NCBI RefSeq assembly: GCF_905147365.1
Contig: NC_056408.1
Coordinates: 14,384,001 to 14,448,000 of the forward strand
Direction of reading: 5' to 3'
DNA length: 64,000 nucleotides
Source: Aricia agestis
Taxonomy: Eukaryota > Arthropoda > Insecta > Lepidoptera > Lycaenidae
Shown piece by piece: positions 44,554 through 55,195 of the stretch. The translations under genes were made by a program, and so were the position numbers. Within the stretch, counting starts at the first letter, position 1. Every line of letters begins with the position of its first letter. The notes beneath the pieces are model-generated. The model did no database searches and was not told the origin of the DNA. It saw only the letters and a list, made by a program, of their open reading frames with translations.

Positions 44554-47500
44554 TCATTGATTAGGTTGCTTATCTTTCGGTAGAAACCACGCTAGAGCCA
44601 CAGCACCTGAAATAAAAAAAAAAAGTATTGAACTACGACTGCGTTGGATCGAGAGAACTGAAAGACTTTGGGGGAGGCCTTTGCCCAGCAGTGGGACAGC
44701 ATAGGCTCTTAAAAAAATTGAACTCCGTATGATAAAAGATATTTGGGTCCGAAAGATAGTGAAAGCTGCCATTATAATTGACTTACTGCATTATCAGATT
44801 AGGTTTTAACAATTTAGATAATATAGTACTTACTAAGCAATAAAACCGCCCATACGTAGAAGGTCGCTTCACAGTTGACTGATATGAGGGCGCCTATCGC
44901 GTTCACACCCAAAAACGCACTCGATCTACCCAACATTATTGATAGACAAGACGCCATGCCTCTGTAACAAGTGAAGTTTTACGTTATAAGTAAACTAAAA
45001 TAAGTATAATATTAAATGCCCTGCAAAAGTCAAAGTAGGAGAGCGTAGAGCTACTGGCAATAATTTGTTTAACAATTTGAGCTATAAGAGAAAACAGACA
45101 AACAGACAGAGTATTTTTCGCATTTATAATATTAGTATGGGTTTCTGCCAAGGGAGTTTGGAAAGGAGAGGTTATTTTAGTGGTATTCACTATGCTCTGT
45201 TTATGTTCCGCAAATAATTAAAATTGCTCCTGAAACATCAGGCACACATAAATACCGCACTCACCTCAACGACGTCGGGTACAGCTCGACGAAGTAAACG
45301 CTCAGGATGCCCATCGTCAGCGCGCAAAGCAGGAAGAAGAAGAAGAAGATGCCTCCGGCTATGGGATTGGCCACCAGATTCAGCAAGATGGCGGATACAG
45401 CTGCAACTAGGAGGATGCACATCATGGCAAAGCGCTTCCTGGTCCCGCAGGTGAGGGACAGCACCAGGTTGCAGGTGCTGGCCATGGCGCCGTACGTCAT
45501 CGCTGAGAGCAGAGTCGTGTCTTGTATGGTGTCGTTGCACACTTCTTGGATGACCTGGCGGAAAAATTCGGCTAAGTATAGTATGATATTCCTAGATTCT
45601 CCATGATACGCGTCTGAAAAATACAAACCTACAGGAAACGTACATCTTTCTCAAGATAAAAATTAGGCATTGTTCTTACTTGTAAGGTCGTTTACTCTTT
45701 ATCTTTGCCAAATTTTATTCTAAATCATTCATGTAATTTCGGACTATTCAGAGCCTGTACGACTTAAACAATCTGGTGGTTTATCTGGCGGTCTACACAA
45801 TTACTTCTTATAATATATTATTATGGTCTATGGATACTCACGGTACCATTCACTGACAAGACGGCGGTGTCGGTGGAGTAGCGCATCACGGTACAGAGGT
45901 TCATGCCCTCCCCGCCGCCGGCCTTCAGCACGGAGAACAGGTTGTTCATGATGTACGGTAGCCAGAGGATGAAGCCGCTGCCACTGAAATTAGTGTGTGC
46001 TGATAGAGTCAAAGTCAAGAGACGAGGAACGGAAGTTCGTAGGGTGTATTAATATTTTTAATTTTTGTGTCTCTTCTCAAGGACGTTGAGTAACAAAAAC
46101 TTCTTCTATTATTGAATGTCAGAATTTGTGACGTCTCACCTTGTGGTTTGGACCATATTTAGACCGTTAATTAATTTATGATAGGAATTACTTTATTTAC
46201 GTGTTCAAAAGTAAACATTATTATCAGAGGGTAATTGAACATGGTAATATAACACTAAAACAAATTCTTTTTGATATTATGATAATATGGATGCGCAGTA
46301 TAAATTAAGATAAAGGTCTCTGAGTGCAGCAGGTAGAGACCAAACTTACGTCATGTAAATGATGCAGACGAGGTGGAACAGCTTGAGAGTGTCTTTGAGC
46401 AGCGGGAACCGGAACAGGGCGGCGGTCTGGTGCCACATATCGCTCTTAGTATCGACTTCTGTTCCGAGGAGTTGTACTTACGTCATGTAGATGACGCAGA
46501 CGAGGGTCTTTGAGCAGCGGGAACCGGAACAGGGCGGCGGTCTGGTGCCACATATCGCTCTTAGTATCGACTTCTGTTCCGAGGAGTTGTACTTACGTCA
46601 TGTAGATGACGCAGACGAGGGTCTTTGAGCAGCGGGAACCGGAACAGGGCGGCGGTCTGGTGCCACATATCGCTCTTAGTATCGACTTCTGTTCCGAGGA
46701 GTTGTACTTACGTCATGTAGATGACGCAGACGAGGGTCTTTGAGCAGCGGGAACCGGAACAGGGCGGCGGTCTGGTGCCACATATCGCTCTTAGTATCGA
46801 CTTCTGTTCCGAGGAGTTGTACTTACGTCATGTAGATGACGCAGACGAGGTAAAACAGCTTGAGAGTGTCTTTGAGCAGCGGGAAACGAAACAGGGCGGC
46901 GGTCTGCTGCCACATCGCTCTCAGTATCGACTCCTGTTCCGAGGTGTTGTCCGCCATGTCAGTGAGCTTCTTTACCTGATAACATTATTATTACTTCCTG
47001 TTACTTTTTAAAAAACTTAAAAACGTTTATCAGAATAGATATGACGTACTCGTACCCTTAGTTAAACGCGGGACCATCATAACACTAATGTCTATAATAT
47101 AACAACAATAATCTATAATATAGATGATCGATATATTCATTGGTGTTATAGATTCTATATTGTCTTGATGATTCCCACGGGTATCATCTTTTGGAATTCT
47201 ATAGCACTCTATGTTTTGAAACTGAGGAATGAATATCTCCAGAAACCATCATTGTAATGTGTAATCGTACGTTGGTATCGGATCATTACTGTTTGTAAAA
47301 CTTTACTTACAGGAAAATCGTCGACATTGTTTCCGCTATTGCAGGCGTATATCTTCTTCAAGACTTCTAGAGCCTTCTCGTTCTGTCCCACAGACACCAG
47401 GAACTTGGGACTCTCGTGGAATAGCTGGAGTAGGCAGGCGGTGAAGGCGCAGGGGAGGGACATCACCAGCGCCAGGAGACGCCAGGGCCGGTAGTTGATG

Positions 47501-50500
47501 CCGAGGAAGTCGATCCAGTATGAGAAGTTGAGAGGCAGGATCGGGTAGGCGAATACTGAGAACAAAAATTATGCGTACTTTACTTAAACATTACGTAAAA
47601 ATTCATATAGTCCTTTAGACAAGATGCAGTCTATAACTTCGATGGCACAGTTCGTAACCAAAAATGTAGGCGCACTATAAATTTTACTTATCGAACTCTT
47701 CTTTCTAGTTTCACATTCGAAATTATTTTTTGTCTGACATAATTTAGGCTAATTTTTGGTTAAGCTGTACAGCAGTTACATACTTATCTAATAGCTTTGT
47801 CCACACTGTGCCTTTTTCTGTTCGTCAAGGGCATGCGTTATAGCGCAGTCAACAGCGAACGTGAGGCATGCCCGCGGGAAGCGCCGCATGCCCTCTGACC
47901 GTATCCAAAACTTTCCGCCTCTGCTTTCGCTTTGTTATTAAAAATGACAGTTGGCGTTGCGTTTGTTGACGCATTCAATTATATTGAATGAGCCAAAACG
48001 AAAGTTGAATAAAAGAAGATGACGAAAATTGAAGACGAAAGCGCATAGTGTGGACACAGCTGAGGCCGTAGCCAAAGTCCCTTTCATTAAAAACGATGAC
48101 GAAATTCGTTATCAAAATGTATGGGATTTGACATTAGTCTTCGCAAGCGAAATGTCATTTAGCGATGACTTATGTCAAACCACATACATTTTGATAACGA
48201 ATTTCGTCATCGTTTTTAACGAAAGATACTTTGTCTGAGGGGGCTGTTTAGAATTCTGTGACAGTAGTGGGCGCTAGGTATTATCTGGACCGAACTGACG
48301 TGTTTACATTTACTCAGAACTATTGCAGTGTCATAATCGACTTAATCTGGTGCATATTATTCTTACCAGCTACTGTAGCTTGTGAACACATGAGAGCGCA
48401 GGTACACAGGAGGAGAGATCGCCCTCTGACTCGCTCTGAACACGACTCGCCCAGCAGTGTGTATGCGCCGGAATTACTCGCTGATGTGCTACGAGAAAAA
48501 AAAAACAATTAATAAGTTTTTTTGGTACGAATGAAAGGAGTAACGACATAATATTGACAATGTCACAAAGTAGGTAGTTCAAAATTTACTATAATATATT
48601 AAACATCCAACATTATCTTCTAATAGTCATGTTAATTATTATTATTATTAAATGAATCAAATAATAATAGGAGAAAAAGAATGTTCTTATCTATTACCTC
48701 AATTATGCTACATACCCCACTCAGTTTGTTTGCCTACAAAAATATAAATTAGCAGGAGATAACGCACTTTTATCAGTGAGTCAATGGCAAAATCGGTCAA
48801 AGCCAATGTCAGTAGTTGAAGTTCGTAAATATTTACACAGAGATCAGTGGTGCACGGTAATAGGAGATAAAGTTTGGCAATAATACGATGCTATGCTGCG
48901 TTATAATTGATTATAACTGTGATTTTAAATTAGCTTTTTCGCTCGTATCTTTCCTCGCAAATAGTATCTTACTGGAACACTATTTTGAATTTGGAAAAAT
49001 TTTGACAATCGGTTCACAAACGACGAAGTAATCTTACCATACAAAAATAAAATTAATTAAAATATCTACAGCCGAACATATAAAATCGGTAATCGTACAT
49101 TTTTCTTGGACTAAAAAGTATCCTATACCGGGTATATACACTCATAAATATATACTCATAGACCGGGACAGCAAGATCGTTTTTTTTTTATGAAATAAGG
49201 GGGCAAACGAGCAAACGGGTCACCTGATGGAAAGCAACTTCCGTCGCCCATGGACACTCGCAGCACCAGAAGAGCTGCATGTGCGTTGCCGGCCTTTTAA
49301 GAGGGAATAGGGTAAGGGTAATAGGGGAGGGTAGGGAAGGGAAGGGAATAGGGGAGGGTAGGAAAGGGAATAGGGTAGGGGATTGGGCCTCCGGTAAACT
49401 CACTCACTCGGCGAAACACAGCGCAAGCGCTGTTTCACGCCGGTTTTCTGTGAGAACGTGGTATTTATCCGGTCGAGCCGGCCCATTCGTGACGAAGCAT
49501 GGCTCTCCCACGTATATCAATCGATCCAGCGATTTAGGGCGTGACAAGTAACAGACATATTATACCTTCGCATTTATAATATTAGTACAGTTCATTTAAT
49601 AGAACCGATCTATATATAATAAATAACTTACAAAGTTGAAGAGATGAGTTTGAGCAGAGCCATGACGATCCAGTTGGGTGCGAAACTGCTCATTGCGGCG
49701 AAGATAAAGCCCACGGACATGGAGAGAACCAGCGTCAGACGACGGCCCTTGGTGTCGGACACGTAGCCCCACAGCTGGGCACCGAGGACCACACCTGGTC
49801 ACAAATAAGCTTTAAGAGTTTGGGGTTATAAAAAAGGTGAAAATCGTAAAAATCATTTTATCAACTAAAGTGTAAGTTACACTATCAAAATTAAAGTCAT
49901 TACGTAACTCCCAGAAACATTTATTTACATACTAGATGATGCCCGCAACTCTGTTGCGCCACGTATTTACGTGGGAGAGCCATGCTTCGGCACGAATGGG
50001 CCGGCTCGACCGGAGAAATACCACGTTCTCACAGAAAACCGGCGTGAAACAGCGCTTGAGCTGTTTCACGCCGAGTGAGTGAGTTTACCGGAGGCCCAAT
50101 CCCCTACCCTATTCCCTTCCCTACCGTCCCCTATTCCCTTCCCATCCTTACCTTCCCCTATTACCCTGTTCCCTCTTAAAAGGCCGGCAACGCACTTGCA
50201 GCTCTTCTGATGCTGCGAGTGTCCATGGGCGACGGAAGTTGCTTTCCATCAGGTTACCCGTAAGCTCGTTTGCCCCCTTATTTCTTAAAAAAAAAAAAAA
50301 TATCGCGCGGGAACCGTGCGTTTTTCTGGAATAGAAAGTATCCTATGTCCTTTCCCGGGACTCATAGTATGTGCATACCAAATTTGAACGCCTCCGTGGT
50401 CTAGTGGTATAGAGCGCGGCTCTTGACTCGGAAGTCGTGGGTTCGATTCCCGCGTTGGAAACATGTTATTTTCAAGTTTGGTTAGGACAATGCAGGCTGA

Positions 50501-51848
50501 TCACCTGATTGTCTGACAAGTAAGATGATCCATGCGTCGGATGGGCATGTAAAAAGTCGGTCCTGCGTCTGATCTCTCACCAGTCGTGTCGGTCGTCCGT
50601 CCCACTGGGTTATGAGAGTAAAGGAATAGAGAGTGCTCTTGTGTACTGCGCACACACTTGGGCACTATAAATTACTTCCGCGTAGCTGGCCTGGTTTCAA
50701 TGAAACCGGCCACCGTCACCGAAACCGGTGTGGGCGCTATTATACCAAATTTAAGCCAAATCGTTTCAGCGGTTTGGGCGTGAAGAGGTAACAGACAGAC
50801 AGACAGACACACATTCGCATTTATAATATTAGTATGGATTTTTTATTTTAAGTTAGCTTGCGACAAAAAATTGTATGTAAATGTTACGTTAGCAGTTAAG
50901 TAAATTTTCTATCACGTCAGTGACACTAGACAGGTCAAGCTAGTAACAACCCTCTATTTTCATCAGGGTCCTATAAAACGTGTAAGTTGTTATCGTTTAC
51001 CATCAAGTGATTTACTTTAATACAATATAGTACGCCAGTAACACTATATTCCGGTGCTGGATCAACACTCAGCACTGTAACTATATTAGAATTCCGTCCA
51101 CCATCCAGCGACTGCTACTGTGTCAATGTAGGGCATGTTGATGTTGGCCGGCAACGCACCTGCAGCTTTAATGTTGCGAGTGTCCATTGGCGACGGTAGT
51201 TGCGTTACATCAGGTGACCCGTTTGCTCGTTTGCCCCCTTATTTTATAAAAAATGAGCCTACCGATGAGTGGTGTAGCGGTGAGCAGCGCTCTCTGCTGC
51301 ATGGACAGGTCCAGGTCGCAGACCGCGGCAGCCACCACGAAGCTCGTCCCGAACAGGTCCATGCCCATCGCCTGCAGCGTCCAGCTGCACACCAGCAGGA
51401 GCCCGATGTTGTATTTGCCAAAACCTGTGAAAAAATTCGTATAGTACTCGGAGACTGCCGCGGTAAAACCATTGCATAGCAGAGATCTAAGGGCATTTAT
51501 GCTATCAGTCTCCTAGTGTAGCCATAATAGTGTAGACACTCGAAAAACATAACATTCCTTTTTGGCAGTCGGGTCAAAAGTGGGGCTGGGACAAGGTAGC
51601 TGTCAAGGTCAGTTAAGTAGCTTTCCCAACTTACGAAAGACAGAAAAGCAAACGTAAGTGTGGAGTAAATATTTTAATTTTTCAGGCGAATTTTATTTTT
51701 ACTTTTTCTATTTAGTAATACTCATTTGCATAACAATAACTATTTGCCCATGATTCATACCTGTAGCATTGAGAGCCTCCTCCACGGAAGCCACGTCTGG
51801 GATCTTCCTCTTCTCGGCCTCAGCTACTTTTAGGTTTCCCTTGCACAT
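44554..51848 (-). CDS. Major facilitator transporter, SV2/SVOP-like (paralog B), 10 coding exons, 513 aa
   Basis: Tandem paralog of A; same family and unknown substrate. Exons (minus): 51848-51761 (Met; exon extends to 51876), 51424-51263, 49794-49632, 48488-48367, 47555-47311, 46975-46827, 45983-45842, 45554-45265, 44961-44834, 44606-44554. They join to 514 codons with one stop. Visible: MCKGNLKVAEAEKRKIPDV start, VCDLDLSMQQRALL before TM2, motif A GYVSDTKGRRLT (93-104), FHESPKFLVSVGQNEKAL after TM6, LPYIMNN in TM7, GTRKRF as degenerate second motif A (394-399), ELYPTSLRGMA in TM10 and end FLPKDKQPNQ. Exons 2-5 and 9 match those of A in length; B exon 8 equals A exons 8 and 9 fused. The exon 2 donor (GTAGGC) is weak. 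An upstream 5' UTR exon is likely because an acceptor (TTCAG) precedes 51876. Odd: exon 6 is copied several times nearby, and a (TTC)5 run encodes FFFFF in a membrane helix. Confidence 0.88.
44636..44712 (+). repeat. LINE 3'-end fragment in the last intron of paralog B
   Basis: GGGGGAGGCCTTTGCCCAGC followed by AGTGGGACAGCATAGGCTC and an A tail is the 3' terminus of a LINE family very common in Lepidoptera. Only about 75 bp remain. Confidence 0.65.
46345..46826 (-). pseudogene. Tandem array of broken copies of paralog B exon 6
   Basis: Starting from the real exon donor (complement of CTTACGTCATGTA at 46822), the same segment recurs at 46707, 46592 and 46477 (115-bp period) and at 46345 (132-bp period). 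Each repeat holds the 3' half of exon 6 plus the donor GTAAGT and a few intron bases. The three inner copies lack a 17-bp piece that both the real exon and the outermost copy keep. All copies carry a +2 change (GCGATATGTGGC for GCGATGTGGC), so they are out of frame with the real exon. None has a polypyrimidine/AG acceptor in front. They are therefore pseudo-exons, but each brings a strong 5' splice site. Confidence 0.9.
47793..48061. mobile_element. MITE with AGCTTTGTCCACACTGTGC ends
   Basis: AGCTTTGTCCACACTGTGC at the left pairs with GCGCATAGTGTGGACACAGCT at the right, with a few mismatches. An internal hairpin (AGGGCATGCG with CGCATGCCCT) is present. 269 bp in intron 4 of paralog B, directly followed by another foldback. 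Confidence 0.75.
48076..48229. mobile_element. Foldback element, relative of 6090-6232
   Basis: Arms of about 45 bp (left inner end GTTATCAAAATGTATG, right start CATACATTTTGATAAC) surround a shared core, GGGATTTGACATTAGT. The same core is found in the foldback at 6090-6232. It lies in intron 4 of paralog B. Confidence 0.75.
49140..49590 (-). mobile_element. LINE 3' end (minus) nested in an older repeat, upstream arm of an inverted pair
   Basis: The core at about 49175-49520 is the 3' UTR and tail of the LINE family at 11957-13850, read on the minus strand. It includes CCGGTAAACTC/GAGTTTACCGG-type UTR sequence, a CCCTATTCCCTTCC-rich tract, GGCCGGCAACGCAC and the GTTTGCTCGTTTGCCCCC tail. The surrounding bases (AAGTATCCTAT, then TTCGCATTTATAATATTAGTA at the far end) belong to the older CCCGC-type repeat. 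It lies in the intron between exons 3 and 4 of paralog B. Confidence 0.8.
49932..50838 (+). mobile_element. Old repeat interrupted by a LINE 3' end and a SINE
   Basis: The host element starts ACTAGATGATGCCCGCAACT and ends CGCATTTATAATATTAGTA. Two insertions break it: a LINE 3' end (about 49960-50298) and a tRNA-derived SINE (50386-50741). The LINE part is the same 3' UTR as at 49175-49520 but on the opposite strand. All of this is in the intron between exons 2 and 3 of paralog B. Confidence 0.8.
50386..50741 (+). mobile_element. tRNA-derived SINE with 11-bp target duplication
   Basis: The head is tRNA-like: CCTCCGTGGTCTAGTGGT (A box) and GTGGGTTCGATTCCC (B box with T-arm). The body (GGACAATGCAGGCTGATCAC, GATGATCCATGCGTCGGATG) ends near CCACCGTCACCGAAACC. 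Direct repeats ATACCAAATTT at 50375-50385 and 50742-50752 are the target duplication. The acceptor stem does not pair, so it is not a functional tRNA gene. Confidence 0.88.
51146..51250 (+). mobile_element. LINE 3'-tail fragment next to the exon 2 donor of paralog B
   Basis: GGCCGGCAACGCACCTGCAG, GTGTCCATTGGCGACGG and GTTTGCTCGTTTGCCCCC define the same LINE 3' end as at 13725-13830. Its end is 12 bp from the last base of exon 2 (51263), so the intron begins with the complement of the LINE tail almost at once. Confidence 0.88.
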
Positions 51849-52060
51849 CTTGGAATGGTTGTCGATACAGAGTATTCTGAAGGAAATGTTAAAAAATTAG
51901 TAGCTAACTTATAATTAAATATGTATTTTTACTGCCGTCAAATTATAATCCAAGAAAGAATAATATTATGGTATACACTAAGTTACTTTTAAACGTATAA
52001 ACTTTTTAAAGTGGACAAAAACGTCATAATGTGGGCGAGGTATACTTTTTGCGCCACCTT

Positions 52061-53675
52061 GCTACGCGCTACGGAGCTACGAAGCTACGACACTACGTCA
52101 CTGCTACGACGCTATGTCACAGCTATGACGCTACGTTACTGCTACGACGCTACGTCACAGCTATGACGCTACGTCACTGCTACGACGCTATGTCACAGCT
52201 ATGACGCTACGTCACTGCTACGACGCTATGTCACAGCTATGACGCTACGTTACTGCTACGACGCTATGTCACAGCTATGACGCTACGTCACTGCTACGAC
52301 GCTATGTCACAGCTATGACGCTACGTTACTGCTACGACGCTATGTCACAGCTATGACGCTACGTCACTGCTACGACGCTATGTCACAGCTATGACGCTAC
52401 GTTACTGCTACGACGCTATGTCACAGCTATGACGCTACGTCACTGCTACGACGCTATGTCACAGCTATGACGCTACGTCACTGCTACGACGCTATGTCAC
52501 AGCTATGACGCTACGTTACTGCTACGACGCTACGTCACAGCTATGACGCTACGTCACTGCTACGACGCTATGTCACAGCTATGACGCTACGTCACTGCTA
52601 CGACGCTATGTCACAGCTATGACGCTACGTTACTGCTACGACGCTATGTCACAGCTATGACGCTACGTTACTGCTACGACGCTATGTCACAGCTATGACG
52701 CTACGTCACTGCTACGACGCTATGTCACAGCTATGACGCTACGTTACTGCTACGACGCTATGTCACAGCTATGACGCTACGTCACTGCTACGACGCTATG
52801 TCACAGCTATGACGCTACGTCACTGCTACGACGCTATGTCACAGCTATGACGCTACGTCACTGCTACGACGCTATGTCACAGCAATGACGCTACGTTACT
52901 GCTACGACGCTATGTCACAGCTATGACGCTACGTCACTGCTACGACGCTATGTCACAGCTATGACGCTACGTCACTGCTACGACGCTATGTCACAGCTAT
53001 GACGCTACGTTACTGCTACGACGCTATGTCACAGCTATGACGCTACGTCACTGCTACGACGCTATGTCACAGCTATGACGCTACGTTACTGCTACGACGC
53101 TATGTCACAGCTATGACGCTACGTCACTGCTACGACGCTATGTCACAGCTATGACGCTACGTCACTGCTACGACGCTATGTCACAGCTATGACGCTACGT
53201 CACTGCTACGACGCTATGTCACAGCTATGACGCTACGTTACTGCTACGACGCTATGTCACAGCTATGACGCTACGTTACTGCTACGACGCTATGTCACAG
53301 CTATGACGCTACGTCACTGCTACGACGCTATGTCACAGCAATGACGCTACGTTACTGCTACGACGCTATGTCACAGCTATGACGCTACGTCACTGCTACG
53401 ACGCTATGTCACAGCTATGACGCTACGTCACTGCTACGACGCTATGTCACAGCTATGACGCTACGTTACTGCTACGACGCTATGTCACAGCTATGACGCT
53501 ACGTCACTGCTACGACGCTATGTCACAGCTATGACGCTACGTCACTGCTACGACGCTATGTCACAGCTATGACGCTACGTTACTGCTACGACGCTATGTC
53601 ACAGCTATGACGCTACGTTACTGCTACGACGCTATGTCACAGCTATGACGCTACGTTACTGCTAAGTCACTGCTA
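52061..53675. repeat. 38-bp dimeric tandem array, about 42 copies
   Basis: The unit is two related 19-mers, GCTACGACGCTATGTCACA and GCTATGACGCTACGTCACT, repeated head to tail with a degenerate start (52061-52100). Main variants are CGTCACT/CGTTACT; a rarer CAGCAATGACG variant appears at about 52880 and 53336, 456 bp apart (12 units). A short detached block of the same repeat lies at 54083-54174. Each dimer holds ACGTCA, half of a cAMP-response-type TGACGTCA site. The array ends about 185 bp upstream of the first recognised exon of paralog B. Confidence 0.97.
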
Positions 53676-54082
53676 GAGTTTTTGAAAGAATGTGAAAGAG
53701 TGATGTTGTGTTTTTATATTATTTTCCTAAAATTGTGTTATCTGGGTTTTTAATGTGTAATATTGGTAGGATATTAACCATTAAATATTCGTTATCGTGC
53801 ACAAGTGTAGGAGAGTGATGTAATAACCAGAAACGTGCTCTTTTGTGTTCCCTCCAAAACTCCATCAAAAGTTTCAGTAAAGCGTCCTACCACTTTACTG
53901 AATCGACCGACTTGACTTCTTGACTGTATTGACTTTATACTTAGACTTTGACTAGACTTTAGACCTGACTGACCTGACGATAATATAGACAAAATTGTAT
54001 AAAGAATATTGTTTTCCCGCCATAATATTATACTCGACACTGGCCATGGTTATAGCCGAAGTGCCATTATATGAAAAAAAAA

Positions 54083-54174
54083 GTCACTGCTACGACGCTA
54101 CGTTACTGCTACGATGCTACGTCACTGCTACGACGTACCAGTGACGTACGACGCTACGTCACTGGTACGACGAC
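54083..54174. repeat. Detached, degenerate block of the 38-bp array
   Basis: Words GTCACTGCTACGACGCTACG recur about four times with changes (CGATGCTACG, GTACCAGTGACGTACG, ACTGGTACGACG). It is separated from the main array by about 400 bp of unique sequence (53676-54082). Confidence 0.85.
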
Positions 54175-54904
54175 ATGTTACGGTTCCCATGACGTATAGC
54201 TTTGTAGTTTTTAGTGTAATTTAGCTATGGGTTATGTTTCTAATTTCTATCGAAAAAAATTTACTTAACCAATAATAACTTGAAGTTTATAGATAAAGTT
54301 ATTTTACCTTTACTTAAATTTAAAATTTTGGTTTTAAACAAAATAGGACCCTATTTTGTCGTCGACCGAATAAATAAATATATTTATTAAATCATTTTAA
54401 CTATGTGTTATCATAATATTATGTGATGCCACTCTTAATTTAATGAACGTACTATATTTAGCAATAACTATAAGTATGTAGATCTGTATTTTATTGTAGG
54501 CGCCTTATCATTTACGTACGTCGAGTGGCTGGACTACCGGATGTTTTCTATCTTCGTTGGTATTTTCGTTTTAATTATAATTTATAACTTATGAGTAACC
54601 TAAATTATTATATTGTGTTACAGTAAATAGTATAAAAATTAGGAAGTAGAAACTTCTTCATGTAAAAAAGTAAAAAAACATGGATCTAGTTGTCTAGTAA
54701 AGAACTATCAACTTTAAAAGATTAAAGTCAATCGTTAATTGTTTAACCATTAAACAGGCCCCATGTGCACACTGCACAGGCATTAAAATATTTTTAAATA
54801 TGTTGTGGTCTTAATTTTTACCTGTACAATGTATACCTAAGAACTGTTTTTAAAACAATATTAAATTAAGACGAAAGCTAAGTGGTCATATTATATAATA
54901 TATA

Positions 54905-55195
54905 TCTATATTATATCTATGGACGCTTCACACCACGTCAGTCTGGCCCCGTGGTAAGTACCTGAAGGACTTGTGTTACGGGTGCCAGACAATGGAAATA
55001 TATTTAATACTTTTATACTATACCATATACATATTATATTTAAGATTTTTATTATATGATACACATATTTAATACACATCCATGACCCAGGAACTTTGAA
55101 AACTTTTTGTTCCATCGGCGGGATTCGAACCCGCGACCCCTAGCTTGAGCTACCAAGTACCAACAGCCCACCAACCGAGCCACAGAGGTCGCACG
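54905..55195 (-). mobile_element. tRNA-derived SINE, minus strand
   Basis: Same family as 30890-31160: on the minus strand, GACCTCTGTGGCTCGG (A-box region), GCGGGTTCGAATCCC (B box), AAAAAGTTTTCAAAGTTCC, TGGATGTGTATTAAATATG and the end CAGACTGACGTGGTGTGAAG, GCGTCCATAG. Flanks contain a TATATCTATA repeat. No gene is nearby. Confidence 0.8.

Noticed and set aside
46721..47011. Plus-strand ORF across the exon-6 array
   Set aside because: It is the antisense of the transporter exon and its copies; it has no independent domain.
50386..50460. Functional tRNA gene
   Set aside because: A and B boxes and a T-arm are present, but the acceptor stem does not pair and a SINE body and target duplications follow.
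51135..51479. 114-codon plus-strand ORF
   Set aside because: It joins a LINE tail to the antisense of transporter exon 2.
52061..53675. CRISPR-like repeat array
   Set aside because: Units are contiguous with no unique spacers and the genome is clearly eukaryotic; it is a satellite.
53792..54040. 82-codon minus-strand ORF between the two satellite blocks
   Set aside because: Serine-rich, low complexity, no domain or splice context.
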